DNA of 64,000 nt from JBOHRN01 sp050732775 (GTDB taxonomy: Bacteria > Gemmatimonadota > Gemmatimonadetes > Longimicrobiales > Longimicrobiaceae). The stretch lies in assembly GCA_050732775.1 (NCBI GenBank), contig JBOHRN010000009.1, positions 23,672 to 87,671 on the forward strand. The letters run 5' to 3'. The notes below the pieces were generated by a model. It was given only the letters and a program-made list of their open reading frames with translations, was not told where the DNA came from and did not search any database. The position numbers and the translations under genes are program-made. Shown piece by piece: positions 35,174 to 43,826 of the stretch (the stretch's first letter is position 1; each line of letters begins with the position of its first letter).

Positions 35174-36294
35174 AAACTCCCCAGCTGTACCAGTTTGCTT
35201 TGAGCCGCCGGAGAGCTCGCCGCGATCTCGGCCCGTCTCCTGGCCTCCACCTCGTCGATCACCACCTCGCCGTCAACGTCGGCTTCAAGGATTTCGGTGA
35301 GCGTACCGGGCCCGCCCGCCACCGTCTCGCGCGCCTGCTCCTTGGCGTGGTAGCTGGAGCGGACCAGCGGGCCAGACTCGACGTGCCGGTAGCCGAGCTC
35401 CCCCTCCCCTACCTCCTTCCAGCGGTGGAACTCGTCGGGCGTGACCCACCTGTCCAGGGGGATGTGGTGCTCCGAGGGGCGCAGATACTGGCCCAGCGTG
35501 AGGATGTCGACCGCGGCTTCGCGCAGCTCCTTCATGGTTTGGTGGATTTCATCGGCGCTCTCGCCCATGCCCAGGATAACGGCGCTCTTGGTGAGCATCC
35601 CGGGGTCCAGCCGCTTGACCGCGCCGAGCAGGGAGATGCTCCGCCAGTAGCGGCCCCCGGGGCGCACCCAGCGCATGAGCCGCTCCACCGTATCCAGGTT
35701 GTGGGCGAGGATCTCGGGCTTGGCCTCGACCACGGTCCGGAGCGCCTCTTCGTTGCCTTTGAAGTCGGGGATCAGGACCTCGACCGTGCAGCCGGGCACC
35801 CGCGCGTGGATCTGGCGGATGGTCTCGGCGTAGATGGAGGCGCCGCCGTCTTTCAGTTCGTCTCGGTTAACGGATGTTATCACGGCGTGCTCGAGCCCCA
35901 TAGCCGCCACCGAAGCAGTTACCCGGCGGGGCTCGTCGCGGTCCAAACCGGCGGGCATGCCGTGCGCCACCGCGCAGTACTTGCACGCGCGGGTACACAC
36001 GTCGCCCAAGATCATAAAGGTGGCGGTGCCGCTCTCCCAGCACTCGCCGATGTTAGGACAGTGCGCCTCCTCGCACACGGTGTGGAGCCGCTGCCCGCGG
36101 ATTAGCTTCTGCAGCCGTAGGTAGTTGACTCCTCCCGGGGCGCGTACCTTGAGCCACTCGGGCTTGCGGGCGCCGAGAGGCAACCCCTCCCTCCCGCTGG
36201 TGAGGTGGAGATCGGGGCGCCCCTTGCTCTTGACCACGCCCGTGTCCTTGCCGGCCGGTGCGTAGCCGTAGCTCTGCTTTGAAGTCGTCTGCAT
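35170..36294 (-). CDS. lipA: Lipoyl synthase (radical SAM)
   Basis: A 374-residue lipoyl synthase that inserts two sulfurs into octanoyl groups on E2 and GcvH. The auxiliary cluster motif is CEEAHCPNIGEC and the radical-SAM motif is CTRACKYC; the conserved C-terminal RSSYHAKEQ supplies the final cluster Ser. A C-terminal tail of about 50 residues is extra. Its ATG at 36294 lies in a GTG-AAG-ATG context after a GGAG site; a TTG 13 codons upstream is less likely. Position at the head of the pdh operon couples cofactor synthesis with its main client. Confidence 0.95.
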   Translation of the reverse strand: MQTTSKQSYGYAPAGKDTGVVKSKGRPDLHLTSGREGLPLGARKPEWLKVRAPGGVNYLRLQKLIRGQRLHTVCEEAHCPNIGECWESGTATFMILGDVCTRACKYCAVAHGMPAGLDRDEPRRVTASVAAMGLEHAVITSVNRDELKDGGASIYAETIRQIHARVPGCTVEVLIPDFKGNEEALRTVVEAKPEILAHNLDTVERLMRWVRPGGRYWRSISLLGAVKRLDPGMLTKSAVILGMGESADEIHQTMKELREAAVDILTLGQYLRPSEHHIPLDRWVTPDEFHRWKEVGEGELGYRHVESGPLVRSSYHAKEQARETVAGGPGTLTEILEADVDGEVVIDEVEARRRAEIAASSPAAQSKLVQLGSL

Positions 36295-36300
36295 CTTCAC

Positions 36301-36389
36301 CGCCGCTCCCCGGGGTCTCTCGCGGTCAACCAACCAGTCTACCGCAAGCCGAGTTCCCCGGCAACGTACCGCCGGGCGGGGGAGCGGCG
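36301..36389 (-). promoter_or_regulatory. Long inverted repeat in the lipA leader
   Basis: CGCCGCTCCCC at 36301-36311 pairs perfectly with GGGGAGCGGCG at 36379-36389, closing a 67-base loop just upstream of the lipA start. The stem would include the lipA ribosome-site region. It may be a leader hairpin; chance in GC-rich DNA is possible. Confidence 0.25.
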
Positions 36390-36403
36390 CCTGCCCACCA
36401 GCT

Positions 36404-36679
36404 TCAGCCGTCGCCGCCCTGGTCCGGGGAGGGCAGCTCCATACCTTCGGGGGCCTGGATGTCCACGTCGGCGTCGATTCCCCTTTCTCCCCCGCCCCCG
36501 AACACCCCGGTGGTGAAGAGGACTACCAGCAGTATCACCACCACCAGGATGGCCACGATCGCCACCACGGCGGTGGAGCCGCCTCCCCCCCCACCGTTTG
36601 CCGAAGCCGACGCTTGGGGGGGTGATTGCGGTTGGGGCGGGGGTTGGGAGCTTCCTTCCTGCGGGTTACCGTTGCTCAT
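36404..36679 (-). CDS. Small single-pass membrane protein
   Basis: A 91-residue protein: a Pro/Gln/Ser-rich N-terminal tail and a Gly run, one strong hydrophobic helix (STAVVAIVAILVVVILLVVL, residues 35-54) and an acidic C-terminus. No family was recognised. It lies between lipA and an SDR on the same strand, with gaps of about 110 bases on either side, so it is probably a separate unit. Confidence 0.6.
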   Translation of the reverse strand: MSNGNPQEGSSQPPPQPQSPPQASASANGGGGGGSTAVVAIVAILVVVILLVVLFTTGVFGGGGERGIDADVDIQAPEGMELPSPDQGGDG

Positions 36680-36797
36680 CTAGGTTTCTCCTGTGCGGGG
36701 GTGAGGTTCCGCCCGGGGTAGGCGGTGTCTCTGCAGATTGGCGCTTTGCAGGCGCCGCCGCAAGTGTTTCGTGGCCGGGCGGGCTGCCAAGCGATCG

Positions 36798-37607
36798 CTA
36801 GCCAAGGTCTTCCATCCGCCGCTCCATCCCCCGCGCCACTAAGCGGACGACCAGGGCGCCGGGGAGCAGCTTGGAGAGTACCGCACCCACCCGGTTGGCC
36901 CGGCCGGGTACCACCAACTCTCGGTTGCGCTCCAACGCCGCGAGCGCCGCCACGACCACCCGCTCCGGCGTCTGATACCCGGGCGTTCCCGGTGTCACGC
37001 GGCCGCTGCCGGCCCGGTCCTGGAACTCGGTGGGGGTGCGGCCCGGGCAGAGACACACCACCCGCACCCCCGCCTCGCGGTTCTCGGCGTGCAGCGCGCG
37101 CGAAAAGGAGAGCACGAACGCCTTGGTGGCCGCGTAGGCGGCCATGTACGGGACCGGCTGAAAGCCCGCCAGCGAGGAGACGTTGACGATTCCGCCCTCG
37201 CCCCGCGCCCGCATCCCGGGTAGGGCCAGACGGGCCAGCTCGAGCAGAGAGGTAACGTTGACCCGCACCATCTTCGCCAGCCTCTCCGGGTCTTGCTGGT
37301 GAAAGTTGCCCAGCGCACCGAAGCCCGCGTTACTGACCAGCAGGTGGAAGTGGCGCCCGCCGCCCGCCGCCCTTTGCCACAGCCGCTTCGCCGCGCCAGC
37401 TTCGGCCAGGTCGGCGGGGAACACCAAGGATTCGGTTCCGTGGGCGCGCCCGAGCTCCCCGGCCAGGGCGAGCAGCCGCTCTTCGCGCCGGGCCGTGAGC
37501 GCCACTTTCATCCCCCGGCTGGCCAGTTCGCGCGCGAACCTCTCCCCCAGGCCCGACGACGCGCCCGTCACCAGCGCCCAGCGGCCCTGGTAGCTCCACT
37601 CCTTCAT
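36798..37607 (-). CDS. Short-chain dehydrogenase/reductase
   Basis: A 269-residue classical SDR. The nucleotide motif is VTGASSGLGERFARELASRG (residues 14-33), NAG is in LLVSNAGFGALGNF, and the catalytic Ser and YxxxK are in VNVSSLAGFQ and AAYAATKAFVLSF. The C-terminal helices (LLPGALVVRLVARGMERRM) resemble the YqjQ/DltE-type SDRs. The substrate is unknown. Confidence 0.88.
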   Translation of the reverse strand: MKEWSYQGRWALVTGASSGLGERFARELASRGMKVALTARREERLLALAGELGRAHGTESLVFPADLAEAGAAKRLWQRAAGGGRHFHLLVSNAGFGALGNFHQQDPERLAKMVRVNVTSLLELARLALPGMRARGEGGIVNVSSLAGFQPVPYMAAYAATKAFVLSFSRALHAENREAGVRVVCLCPGRTPTEFQDRAGSGRVTPGTPGYQTPERVVVAALAALERNRELVVPGRANRVGAVLSKLLPGALVVRLVARGMERRMEDLG

Positions 37608-37742
37608 GTTTACCCCCGGCTCTTCATCGCCGGCCGGGCAGACGCAGGAACCCGGCCGCGGGACCGAAGCGCGGCGGCGGCGCGATTTTCGCTACCGTGG
37701 GATAACTCTTCGCGCCCACTACGAAATCAAGGAGCGGTCGCC

Positions 37743-38768
37743 ATGAAGCCGTTGGCCCTGTTAACTCTCGCTACCGTGGTTACTCTCGCTGCATGCGAGC
37801 TTATGGAAGATTGGCGGGGCCGCAAGGCCAGCGAGCGCGACGAACTGGCCCTCTCGCTGGAGGCCCCGGGCGTACTCGACTGGGGACAGGCGGGGGTGGT
37901 GCGGCTCTCCTTGGGCAACCAGGGAGACTCCGCGGTCTCCGGTGTGCGGGTGGAGCTCTACATCCCCGACTGGATGGACTTTGGCCGGGTCGAGCCCGCC
38001 GGCACCGAGGTCACCATGGTGAGCGGCACCGGCGAGGGGACCCGGCTCTCGTACCGGATCGCCGACCCCCCCCTGCAACCGGGCGAGACCCGTACCGTGA
38101 TCCAACGCGTGAGCGTGCCCGCCGCCCCGGCCGGCGAGGGGGAGGGGGACGACACCACCCGGCCCGCCCCGCCGCCGCCCGCCGGCCGCATTCTGCGCGC
38201 GCGGCTGGTGCGCGAAGACGGAGAGGTGCTGGGTGCTGAAGTCATCAGCGAGATCCCCTTCCGCGGAGCCGAGCCGCTCTCGCCCGAAGAGACCGCACCG
38301 GTCGGCGAAGTATCGATCGGCCGCGACCGGGTGGGTCCGCTCCGGCTGGGAATGAGCGAGAGCGAGCTGCGCGCGGCGGTCTCCGGGGCGCGCGACACCT
38401 CCTGGAGCGCCGAGGGGATGACCGAGCGGGGGCTGGTGGTTCCGCTCGGGGGTGGCAAGAGCGCGACCGCCTTGCTGGTGGACGGCCGGGTGGAGCGGGT
38501 CTACGTGCGCCAACCAGAGGTTACCACCGGGCGCGGGTTGGGGGTCCGGTCCACGCTCGGGGAGCTCCGCGACGCCTACGGCCGCGCCTGCATGGGGGTG
38601 GGCGAGGGGCGGGTGGTGGTCTGGTTTCCGGCCGAGCCGGGGGTATCGTTCGGTCTCGACGCCGAGCTACCGGCCGCCGCCGCCTCGCCCGGCGATTTGC
38701 CCGGTTCGGCCGCGGTTACCGAGGTGTGGGTACGCGGGGGCACAAGCACCTGTCCAGCAGCAGGTTGA
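37743..38768 (+). CDS. Lipoprotein with a CARDB/DUF11-like beta domain and a C-terminal GLRLGMS-type domain
   Basis: A 341-residue lipoprotein. The signal ends at the lipobox LAAC (MKPLALLTLATVVTLAAC). Residues 40-150 look like an immunoglobulin-like module (VRLSLGNQGDSAVSGVRVEL, PPLQPGETRTVIQRV). The last 150 residues begin VGPLRLGMSESELRAAVSGA, a short-repeat domain seen in bacterial secreted proteins that measure or bind something unknown. The start at 37743 follows AAGGAG. It is isolated on its strand. Confidence 0.68.
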   Translation: MKPLALLTLATVVTLAACELMEDWRGRKASERDELALSLEAPGVLDWGQAGVVRLSLGNQGDSAVSGVRVELYIPDWMDFGRVEPAGTEVTMVSGTGEGTRLSYRIADPPLQPGETRTVIQRVSVPAAPAGEGEGDDTTRPAPPPPAGRILRARLVREDGEVLGAEVISEIPFRGAEPLSPEETAPVGEVSIGRDRVGPLRLGMSESELRAAVSGARDTSWSAEGMTERGLVVPLGGGKSATALLVDGRVERVYVRQPEVTTGRGLGVRSTLGELRDAYGRACMGVGEGRVVVWFPAEPGVSFGLDAELPAAAASPGDLPGSAAVTEVWVRGGTSTCPAAG

Positions 38769-38804
38769 ACCGCGTCGGCCGGCCCGGGCCACCTTTCAAC
38801 GGCG

Positions 38805-39875
38805 CTACTGCTCCTCTACCGGCCGGGTGGGGGACGGGCGGGCCACCCGCTCCGGCCCGGGCGGGCGCGCGGCCAGGAGCACAGCCAGCCAGCGCAGGTC
38901 GGGCGTGTTCTCGAGTGCGATTTTCACCATCATGGTGAGCGGCACCGAGAGGAACATCCCGATCGGCCCCCACACCCACCCCCAGAAAACCAGTGAGAGC
39001 ATCACCACCAGCACCGAAAGCCCGAAGCGCCGCCCCATGAGCATCGGCTCGACGACGTTGCCGATCGCCATGTTCACCGCCAGATACCCGGCCGCCACCA
39101 GGAGCGCCGGCCCCAAGCCGAGCTGGATTAGCCCCAGCAAGATGGGGGGGATGGCGGCTATGATCGAGCCGATGTTGGGCACGTAGTTGAGCAGAAAGGC
39201 GAGGAGCCCCCAGAAGAGGGCGAAATCGAGCCCTATCATCCATACCCACACCCCCACTAGAATACCGGTCCCCAAGCTGATGATCGTCTTCAGGATCAGG
39301 TAGCGCTGCACGTCGTCGGTGACGCGGGCGTAGCGGCTGAAATCGGCGTCGCCCTTGCCCGAGATTAGGCGCAGCTTGTCCGGGAAGACGGTCGCCTCGC
39401 CCAAGATGAAGACCATCACGAAGAGAACCAGGAGCACGTTGGTGAAGGTGAGCGCCACCCCCCTGAGCGTGCCCCCGGCGAAGTCCAAGACCCTTTCGGC
39501 GTCCAACAGATCCGCTGTGATGGCAGGCGACACCGGCAGCCCCCACCCCTGCAACCGGGCGGTCAACGACCGAGTCATGGCCTCGCCGCGCTCCACGTAC
39601 CTGGGTAGCGCGTCCAGTAGTTGGTTGAAAGAGTGGGTCAGCAGCAGGATGAGCAGCCCCAGCACCGCCGCGTTGACCAGCAGGGTAAGCGTGATGGCAA
39701 GCCAGTCGGGCACTTTGCGCGCGCGCAGCCAGAGCAAGAGCGGCAAGCTCAGCGCCGCCAGAAAGAGGGCCAGGGCGCAAGGAACCAGTACGGGAGCGCC
39801 GACCTTGAGCCCGGCCACCACCACCACCAGACAGGCGGCGGCGAGCAGGTAGCGGGATCCCGGAGCTTTGTCCAT
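38805..39875 (-). CDS. AI-2E/PerM-family transporter
   Basis: A 356-residue polytopic membrane protein of the AI-2E (PerM) family. The typical pair of N-terminal helices, a long extracellular segment (LLDALPRYVERGEAMTRSL) and the conserved C-terminal stretch LLAFLLNYVPNIGSIIAAIP followed by GNVVEPMLMGRRFGLSVLV are all seen. The family exports a range of small molecules or ions; the substrate is unknown. The ATG at 39875 begins MDKAPGSRYLLAAACL. Confidence 0.9.
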   Translation of the reverse strand: MDKAPGSRYLLAAACLVVVVAGLKVGAPVLVPCALALFLAALSLPLLLWLRARKVPDWLAITLTLLVNAAVLGLLILLLTHSFNQLLDALPRYVERGEAMTRSLTARLQGWGLPVSPAITADLLDAERVLDFAGGTLRGVALTFTNVLLVLFVMVFILGEATVFPDKLRLISGKGDADFSRYARVTDDVQRYLILKTIISLGTGILVGVWVWMIGLDFALFWGLLAFLLNYVPNIGSIIAAIPPILLGLIQLGLGPALLVAAGYLAVNMAIGNVVEPMLMGRRFGLSVLVVMLSLVFWGWVWGPIGMFLSVPLTMMVKIALENTPDLRWLAVLLAARPPGPERVARPSPTRPVEEQ

Positions 39876-39953
39876 GAGGGGATGATACCACCAAGCTCGC
39901 CCCGCCGCAGGGGGGAGGTGGCGGGGAGGGGTAGATACGGCTAACCTTGGGCC

Positions 39954-40154
39954 ATGCCCAGGAAAAAGGTTTGCCACGCCTGCGGGCACGCGGTCGATAG
40001 CTCGGCCCGCCGTTGCCCCCACTGCGGAGCGAGATCCCAGCGCGAGCGGAAGACCGCCTTCCAGTCGGCGCTGGGGGCGATGGGTTGTATCGTTCCCTTC
40101 GTGATCGTGCTGCTGGCATTGGCGATGTGCTCGGGGGTGGCCACTCCTGCTTGA
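39954..40154 (+). CDS. Small zinc-ribbon membrane protein
   Basis: A 66-residue protein with a four-cysteine zinc ribbon (CHACGHAVDSSARRCPHCG, residues 7-25) followed by one hydrophobic helix (MGCIVPFVIVLLALAM). Such proteins are common and uncharacterised. It is divergent from the AI-2E gene. Confidence 0.65.
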   Translation: MPRKKVCHACGHAVDSSARRCPHCGARSQRERKTAFQSALGAMGCIVPFVIVLLALAMCSGVATPA

Positions 40155-40211
40155 TCTGGAAAGATCCGTACTGGGGCTGGACGGTGCCATCGGGCTCTTC
40201 GCGGGAGCCGG

Positions 40212-41087
40212 TCAAATACGCCTGACCGTCATTTTGGTAGTAGCCCCCCCCTTGACCGCCGTGAACACACCGTAGCGCATGGCGCCCGTGCGGTAGCCCA
40301 GCCAGAGCGCGGGCAGGGCGAGGGCGAAGACGCGCTCGGGGCGCCGCCGGTCGAACAGAAAGGCCCGCTGGCCGGGCCGGGTCGCGAGCCCCCGCGCCGC
40401 CCGTCCGAGCACCACCGACCAGGTGCGCCGCACCCGCTCCGTGAGGTTGTCGACCCGCTCCAGGCGTAGGCCGGCGTGAGTTAGCCAACTCCGGTATTCG
40501 CGCTCCGTCCCCATCCCGGCCAGGCGACCGTGGGAGCAGACCCCCTCCAAGAGCCGCCGCCGCCACCCCGCCACCCCCTCGGCCGCCAGCCAGGCGCAGA
40601 TTACCAACCGTCCCCCTGCCCGCAGCGCGGCGCGGGCGCGCTGAAAAGCTCCCAATTTGTCGGCCATGTGCTCGCTGCTCTCGACCATGAGCACGGCGTC
40701 GGCGGCTCCCGGCGGGGCGTTCCACGCCAGCCAATCTTGCCGCAGGTAAACCGGGTTATCGGCGCCCGGCTCCACGGACGAGGCGTAGCGGTACTGCGAT
40801 TCGGAGAGGGTGAGCCCGGTCACCCGGGCGCCGTACTCGGCCGCCAGCATGCGGGCGGTGGCGCCGTAGCCGCACCCCACGTCCAGGACCCAGTCGCCGG
40901 AGCCGATGCGGGCGCGATGGGCGACTAGACGGGCCATACTGCGGACGGCTTCTTCCGCCGTTTCGTCGCCGCGCTCCCACCAGCCGTGGTGTAGGTGCTC
41001 GCCCCACAGCTCTCGGTAGAGCGGGTCCAGTTGGTCGTAGTGGCGGGCGACGCCGGGGGCGGTCTGGGGGGAGCGGGGGCGGATCAC
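40212..41087 (-). CDS. SAM-dependent methyltransferase, tocopherol/cyclopropane-synthase-like
   Basis: A 291-residue class I methyltransferase. The SAM motif WVLDVGCGYGATARMLAAEY lies near residues 66-85. The N-terminal signature HYDQLDPLYRELWGEHLHHG followed by WWERGDETAEEAV and the block VTGLTLSESQYRYA resemble gamma-tocopherol and cyclopropane fatty acid methyltransferases. The substrate could be a lipid or quinone. A terminator hairpin lies just upstream, so it has its own promoter. Confidence 0.85.
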   Translation of the reverse strand: MIRPRSPQTAPGVARHYDQLDPLYRELWGEHLHHGWWERGDETAEEAVRSMARLVAHRARIGSGDWVLDVGCGYGATARMLAAEYGARVTGLTLSESQYRYASSVEPGADNPVYLRQDWLAWNAPPGAADAVLMVESSEHMADKLGAFQRARAALRAGGRLVICAWLAAEGVAGWRRRLLEGVCSHGRLAGMGTEREYRSWLTHAGLRLERVDNLTERVRRTWSVVLGRAARGLATRPGQRAFLFDRRRPERVFALALPALWLGYRTGAMRYGVFTAVKGGATTKMTVRRI

Positions 41088-41111
41088 GGATCGGGATCAG
41101 AAGCCGGTAAC

Positions 41112-41153
41112 TGGATAAAAGAAGCGGCCCGGTGTCCTGGGACGCCGGGCCGC
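41112..41153 (-). terminator. Intrinsic terminator after the Ig/LVIVD gene
   Basis: GCGGCCCGGTGTC and GACGCCGGGCCGC form a 13-pair stem with a CTGG loop (41124-41153, one G-T wobble). On the minus strand it is followed by TTCTTTTAT. It lies 30 bases after the stop of the gene at 41184 and before the methyltransferase. Confidence 0.85.
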
Positions 41154-41183
41154 ATTCGCGCGCAGACCGATTTCCACCGCTTC

Positions 41184-43196
41184 TTACCGCTCCGCGAGCA
41201 GCGACTCGGGTTCGAGCCGCACGATCCAGAGCCCGTTGTGCATGTCGTTTACGAAGGCAGTACCGTCATGCACCACCACGCCCCAGGTCATCGCCGAGTT
41301 TTGCACGAAGCCGTCCATGTCGGCGGTGTTGAGGTGGGCTATCTCGCGCCCCTGGGCGCTGAGGTCTCCGAGCAGTTCACCCGAGACGTCGAAGACCCGG
41401 AAGCCGGCGTTGTAAGCCCCCAGGTAGAGCTTGTCGTCCTCTACCCAGACGTTGTGGACACCACCGAATTCGGGCTGGTACCAGGCCACCGAGCGCGGGT
41501 TCTCGAGGTCGCTCACGTCGATCACCTGGAGGTTACCGTACGCCCGCCCTGCGGCCGCGTCCTTGGCCCCCCGTACCGGCCCCGCCGGGAACACCTCGTC
41601 GGCAATGAACACGTAGTCCTGGTACCGCCAGGCGGTGTGGGTGCCGCGGATAAAGCCGGGTCCGGCGGTGGCCTCGACCCCCCGGTAGAGCTGGTTGAGG
41701 TCGTACTTGTACTGCGAGACGAAGCGCGGGTTCTCGGGGCTGCCCCCCTTGACGCCGTTCCCCACGTCCAAGATCACCAGTCCGTCGTTCCAGTAACTCA
41801 GGTAGGCGAGCCCGTGCTGCACGTCCACGTCGTGCAGGGTGCGGCCCGCGTCGGGTCGGGGGGTGCGCCAGGTGGCGGCCTCGCGCGGCCGGTACGGGTC
41901 GGTGATGTCGATGACGTGCAGCGCGCCGGTGCCGTTATTGGTGGCGTAGACGTGGGTGCGGCCGTCGGGCTGGCGGTAGACGAAAGCCGAGTGCACTCCG
42001 GCCGTCACCCCTTCGGTGAACTCGGCGATCTTCTCGGGGTGGGCGGGGTCGTCCAGCCGGGCGATCACGATGCCGTTTCTCCGGCTGGAGGCCCCCTCGC
42101 GGGTGTGGACCAGGTAGCGGCCGTCGGGCGTAGTCATGACGTCGTTGACCCGGCGGGTGTCGGCCACCAGCGAGTCGCTGACCACCGGGTTGGAGAGGTC
42201 GCGGATATCGATGGCGTACATCCTGTCTCCCCCACGCCCGGTTCCCAGGTAAGCGTAGTCGCCGCTGGGGTGGACCCACACTTCTTCGGTGGTGAAGGCC
42301 TTTCGCGGCAGCCGGCCGAGTACCGTCAGCGGACGCCGCACGTCCCGGTACGTCACGGTCACCGGGGTGGCCGCGCTCGCCTCGCCGAAGCTGGCGGTCA
42401 CCAGGTAATCTCCGCTCTGGTAACCGACGAAGGCTCCGTCGGGGGTGATGATCCCCTTGCCCGGCGAGAACGACCAGCTGGGGGTGAGACCCGAGATCTC
42501 GCTGCCGTCGGTGTCCCGGGGCACGGCTCGGAAGCGCACCACGTCGCCACTCCGCGCCGAGGGTGAAGAGGGGGTGATCTCGACCGAGCCGACGAGTTCG
42601 CCTACCACCTCTACCTCGATCGTCGCCCGCGCCTCTCCCGCCACCGCGCTCACCGTGGCCCGGCCGGGAGCACGGGCCGTCAGCAAGCCGTCAGCCGTCA
42701 CTTCGGCCACGCCGGGCGCCGAGCTACTCCAGCGCGGCCGGTCGTCGCGCTCGTGCCCCGCCCGGGAGTAAGCGGTGGCGCCGAGCAGCAGCCGCTGCCC
42801 CGGCGCCAGCCGGGCGGCCTCCCTAGAGACGCTGACCCGCGCGGCCGGGCCGGGCACCATCTTTACCTCCACCCGCTTGCTGACGGGGGCGGTGCCGGCA
42901 ACAGTGGCCACCACGCCGACCGGTATCACCCCGGTAGAACCGGAGCGGACGAGCCCGTCGGGCTCGACCTCGCCCTCGAAGAAGCCGCCGGCTGGCCCGA
43001 AACGGATCTCGGCGCCGGGAACAGGGTCGCCGTCGACATCGAGCGCCCACGCCCGCAGCCGGAGAGTATCGTGCGCCTGCATCACCGGGTTGGCGGGCTC
43101 GACCCGGAGCTCCGCGATGGGAGAGGGCGGCAGAGTATCCTGCGGCTGTCCCGAGGCCTGGGTCGCGAGCACCAGCGCGAGCGCGGAAAGGGTCAT
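41184..43196 (-). CDS. Large exported protein with Ig-like domains and LVIVD-type repeats
   Basis: A 670-residue exported protein. A short signal peptide (MTLSALALVLATQASG) is followed by three Ig-like or Big2-like domains to about residue 280 (for example LVGSVEITPSSPSARSGDVV), and then a beta-propeller-like part with LVIVD-style repeats: MYAIDIRDLSNPVVSD, LHVIDITDPYRPREAA, LVILDVGNG and LQVIDVSDLENPRSV. These are typical of surface-exposed, choice-of-anchor or esterase-like proteins. The substrate is unknown. It ends at a strong terminator. Confidence 0.82.
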   Translation of the reverse strand: MTLSALALVLATQASGQPQDTLPPSPIAELRVEPANPVMQAHDTLRLRAWALDVDGDPVPGAEIRFGPAGGFFEGEVEPDGLVRSGSTGVIPVGVVATVAGTAPVSKRVEVKMVPGPAARVSVSREAARLAPGQRLLLGATAYSRAGHERDDRPRWSSSAPGVAEVTADGLLTARAPGRATVSAVAGEARATIEVEVVGELVGSVEITPSSPSARSGDVVRFRAVPRDTDGSEISGLTPSWSFSPGKGIITPDGAFVGYQSGDYLVTASFGEASAATPVTVTYRDVRRPLTVLGRLPRKAFTTEEVWVHPSGDYAYLGTGRGGDRMYAIDIRDLSNPVVSDSLVADTRRVNDVMTTPDGRYLVHTREGASSRRNGIVIARLDDPAHPEKIAEFTEGVTAGVHSAFVYRQPDGRTHVYATNNGTGALHVIDITDPYRPREAATWRTPRPDAGRTLHDVDVQHGLAYLSYWNDGLVILDVGNGVKGGSPENPRFVSQYKYDLNQLYRGVEATAGPGFIRGTHTAWRYQDYVFIADEVFPAGPVRGAKDAAAGRAYGNLQVIDVSDLENPRSVAWYQPEFGGVHNVWVEDDKLYLGAYNAGFRVFDVSGELLGDLSAQGREIAHLNTADMDGFVQNSAMTWGVVVHDGTAFVNDMHNGLWIVRLEPESLLAER

Positions 43197-43370
43197 GGTA
43201 AAAATGGCTAAAGATCAGAGTGCGCCGCTACTTGGCTAAGCAACGTGGGTAATCTGCAAGGTACTCCGGCGTTGCCGCAAGGGTTCCGTGGGTGCCCCCC
43301 GCCCACTGGCACCACCTGGTCCAAAGGTTGCCCTGATGTGGAGCGACTCTTTTCAATCAGGAGGTACAAG

Positions 43371-43784
43371 ATGATCCGGCGTACTTTGGGGACCCTTTTC
43401 CGCCGCGGCGTCTGGCTGCCGGTACTGCTCGCGGCAGCGATCGCTCTGGCCGGCTGCGAGAGCACCGACCCGGACGTTCCGAGCATGACCGGGGTGTGGG
43501 AAGGGGCGGGGGGAGGAGTCTTCGCCCGGCTCACACTGGTGGAGTCGGGCGGCCGTATCAGCGGGTCCGGCTTTTTCGAAGCCGACTCCGCGACCGCGGT
43601 GACCGTGTCGGGGGGCGCCCACGTTCACCCCTCGGTCACCATGACGCTGTCGCGCGGCGAGGGACCGGATATCAACTACCAGGGCGACTTCACCGACGAC
43701 GACCGGGTGGAGGGCGTCCTGAACGGTGGAGAGTTTCAGAACCTGCCCCTTACCATCGCGCGGGTCGAAGAGGGCGAGGATTAA
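43371..43784 (+). CDS. Small lipoprotein
   Basis: A 137-residue lipoprotein. The signal (VLLAAAIALAGC) has lipobox ALAGC and the mature part is a compact beta-rich domain with TGVWEGAGGGVFARLTLVES and INYQGDFTDDDRVEGVLNGG. This resembles lipocalin-like or DUF-type small lipoproteins; no family is named. The ATG at 43371 has an ideal AGGAGGT site five bases ahead. Part of that site lies in a short inverted repeat. Confidence 0.72.
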   Translation: MIRRTLGTLFRRGVWLPVLLAAAIALAGCESTDPDVPSMTGVWEGAGGGVFARLTLVESGGRISGSGFFEADSATAVTVSGGAHVHPSVTMTLSRGEGPDINYQGDFTDDDRVEGVLNGGEFQNLPLTIARVEEGED

Positions 43785-43826
43785 GCGTGGCCGGCGGCCG
43801 CTAGCGGCGCCACCAAGCACCGTTTG

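Noticed and set aside
31653..35203. Long plus-strand reading frames opposite pdhA, pdhB and pdhC
   Set aside because: They are antisense shadows caused by GC-rich codons; the minus strand encodes complete, well-conserved proteins.
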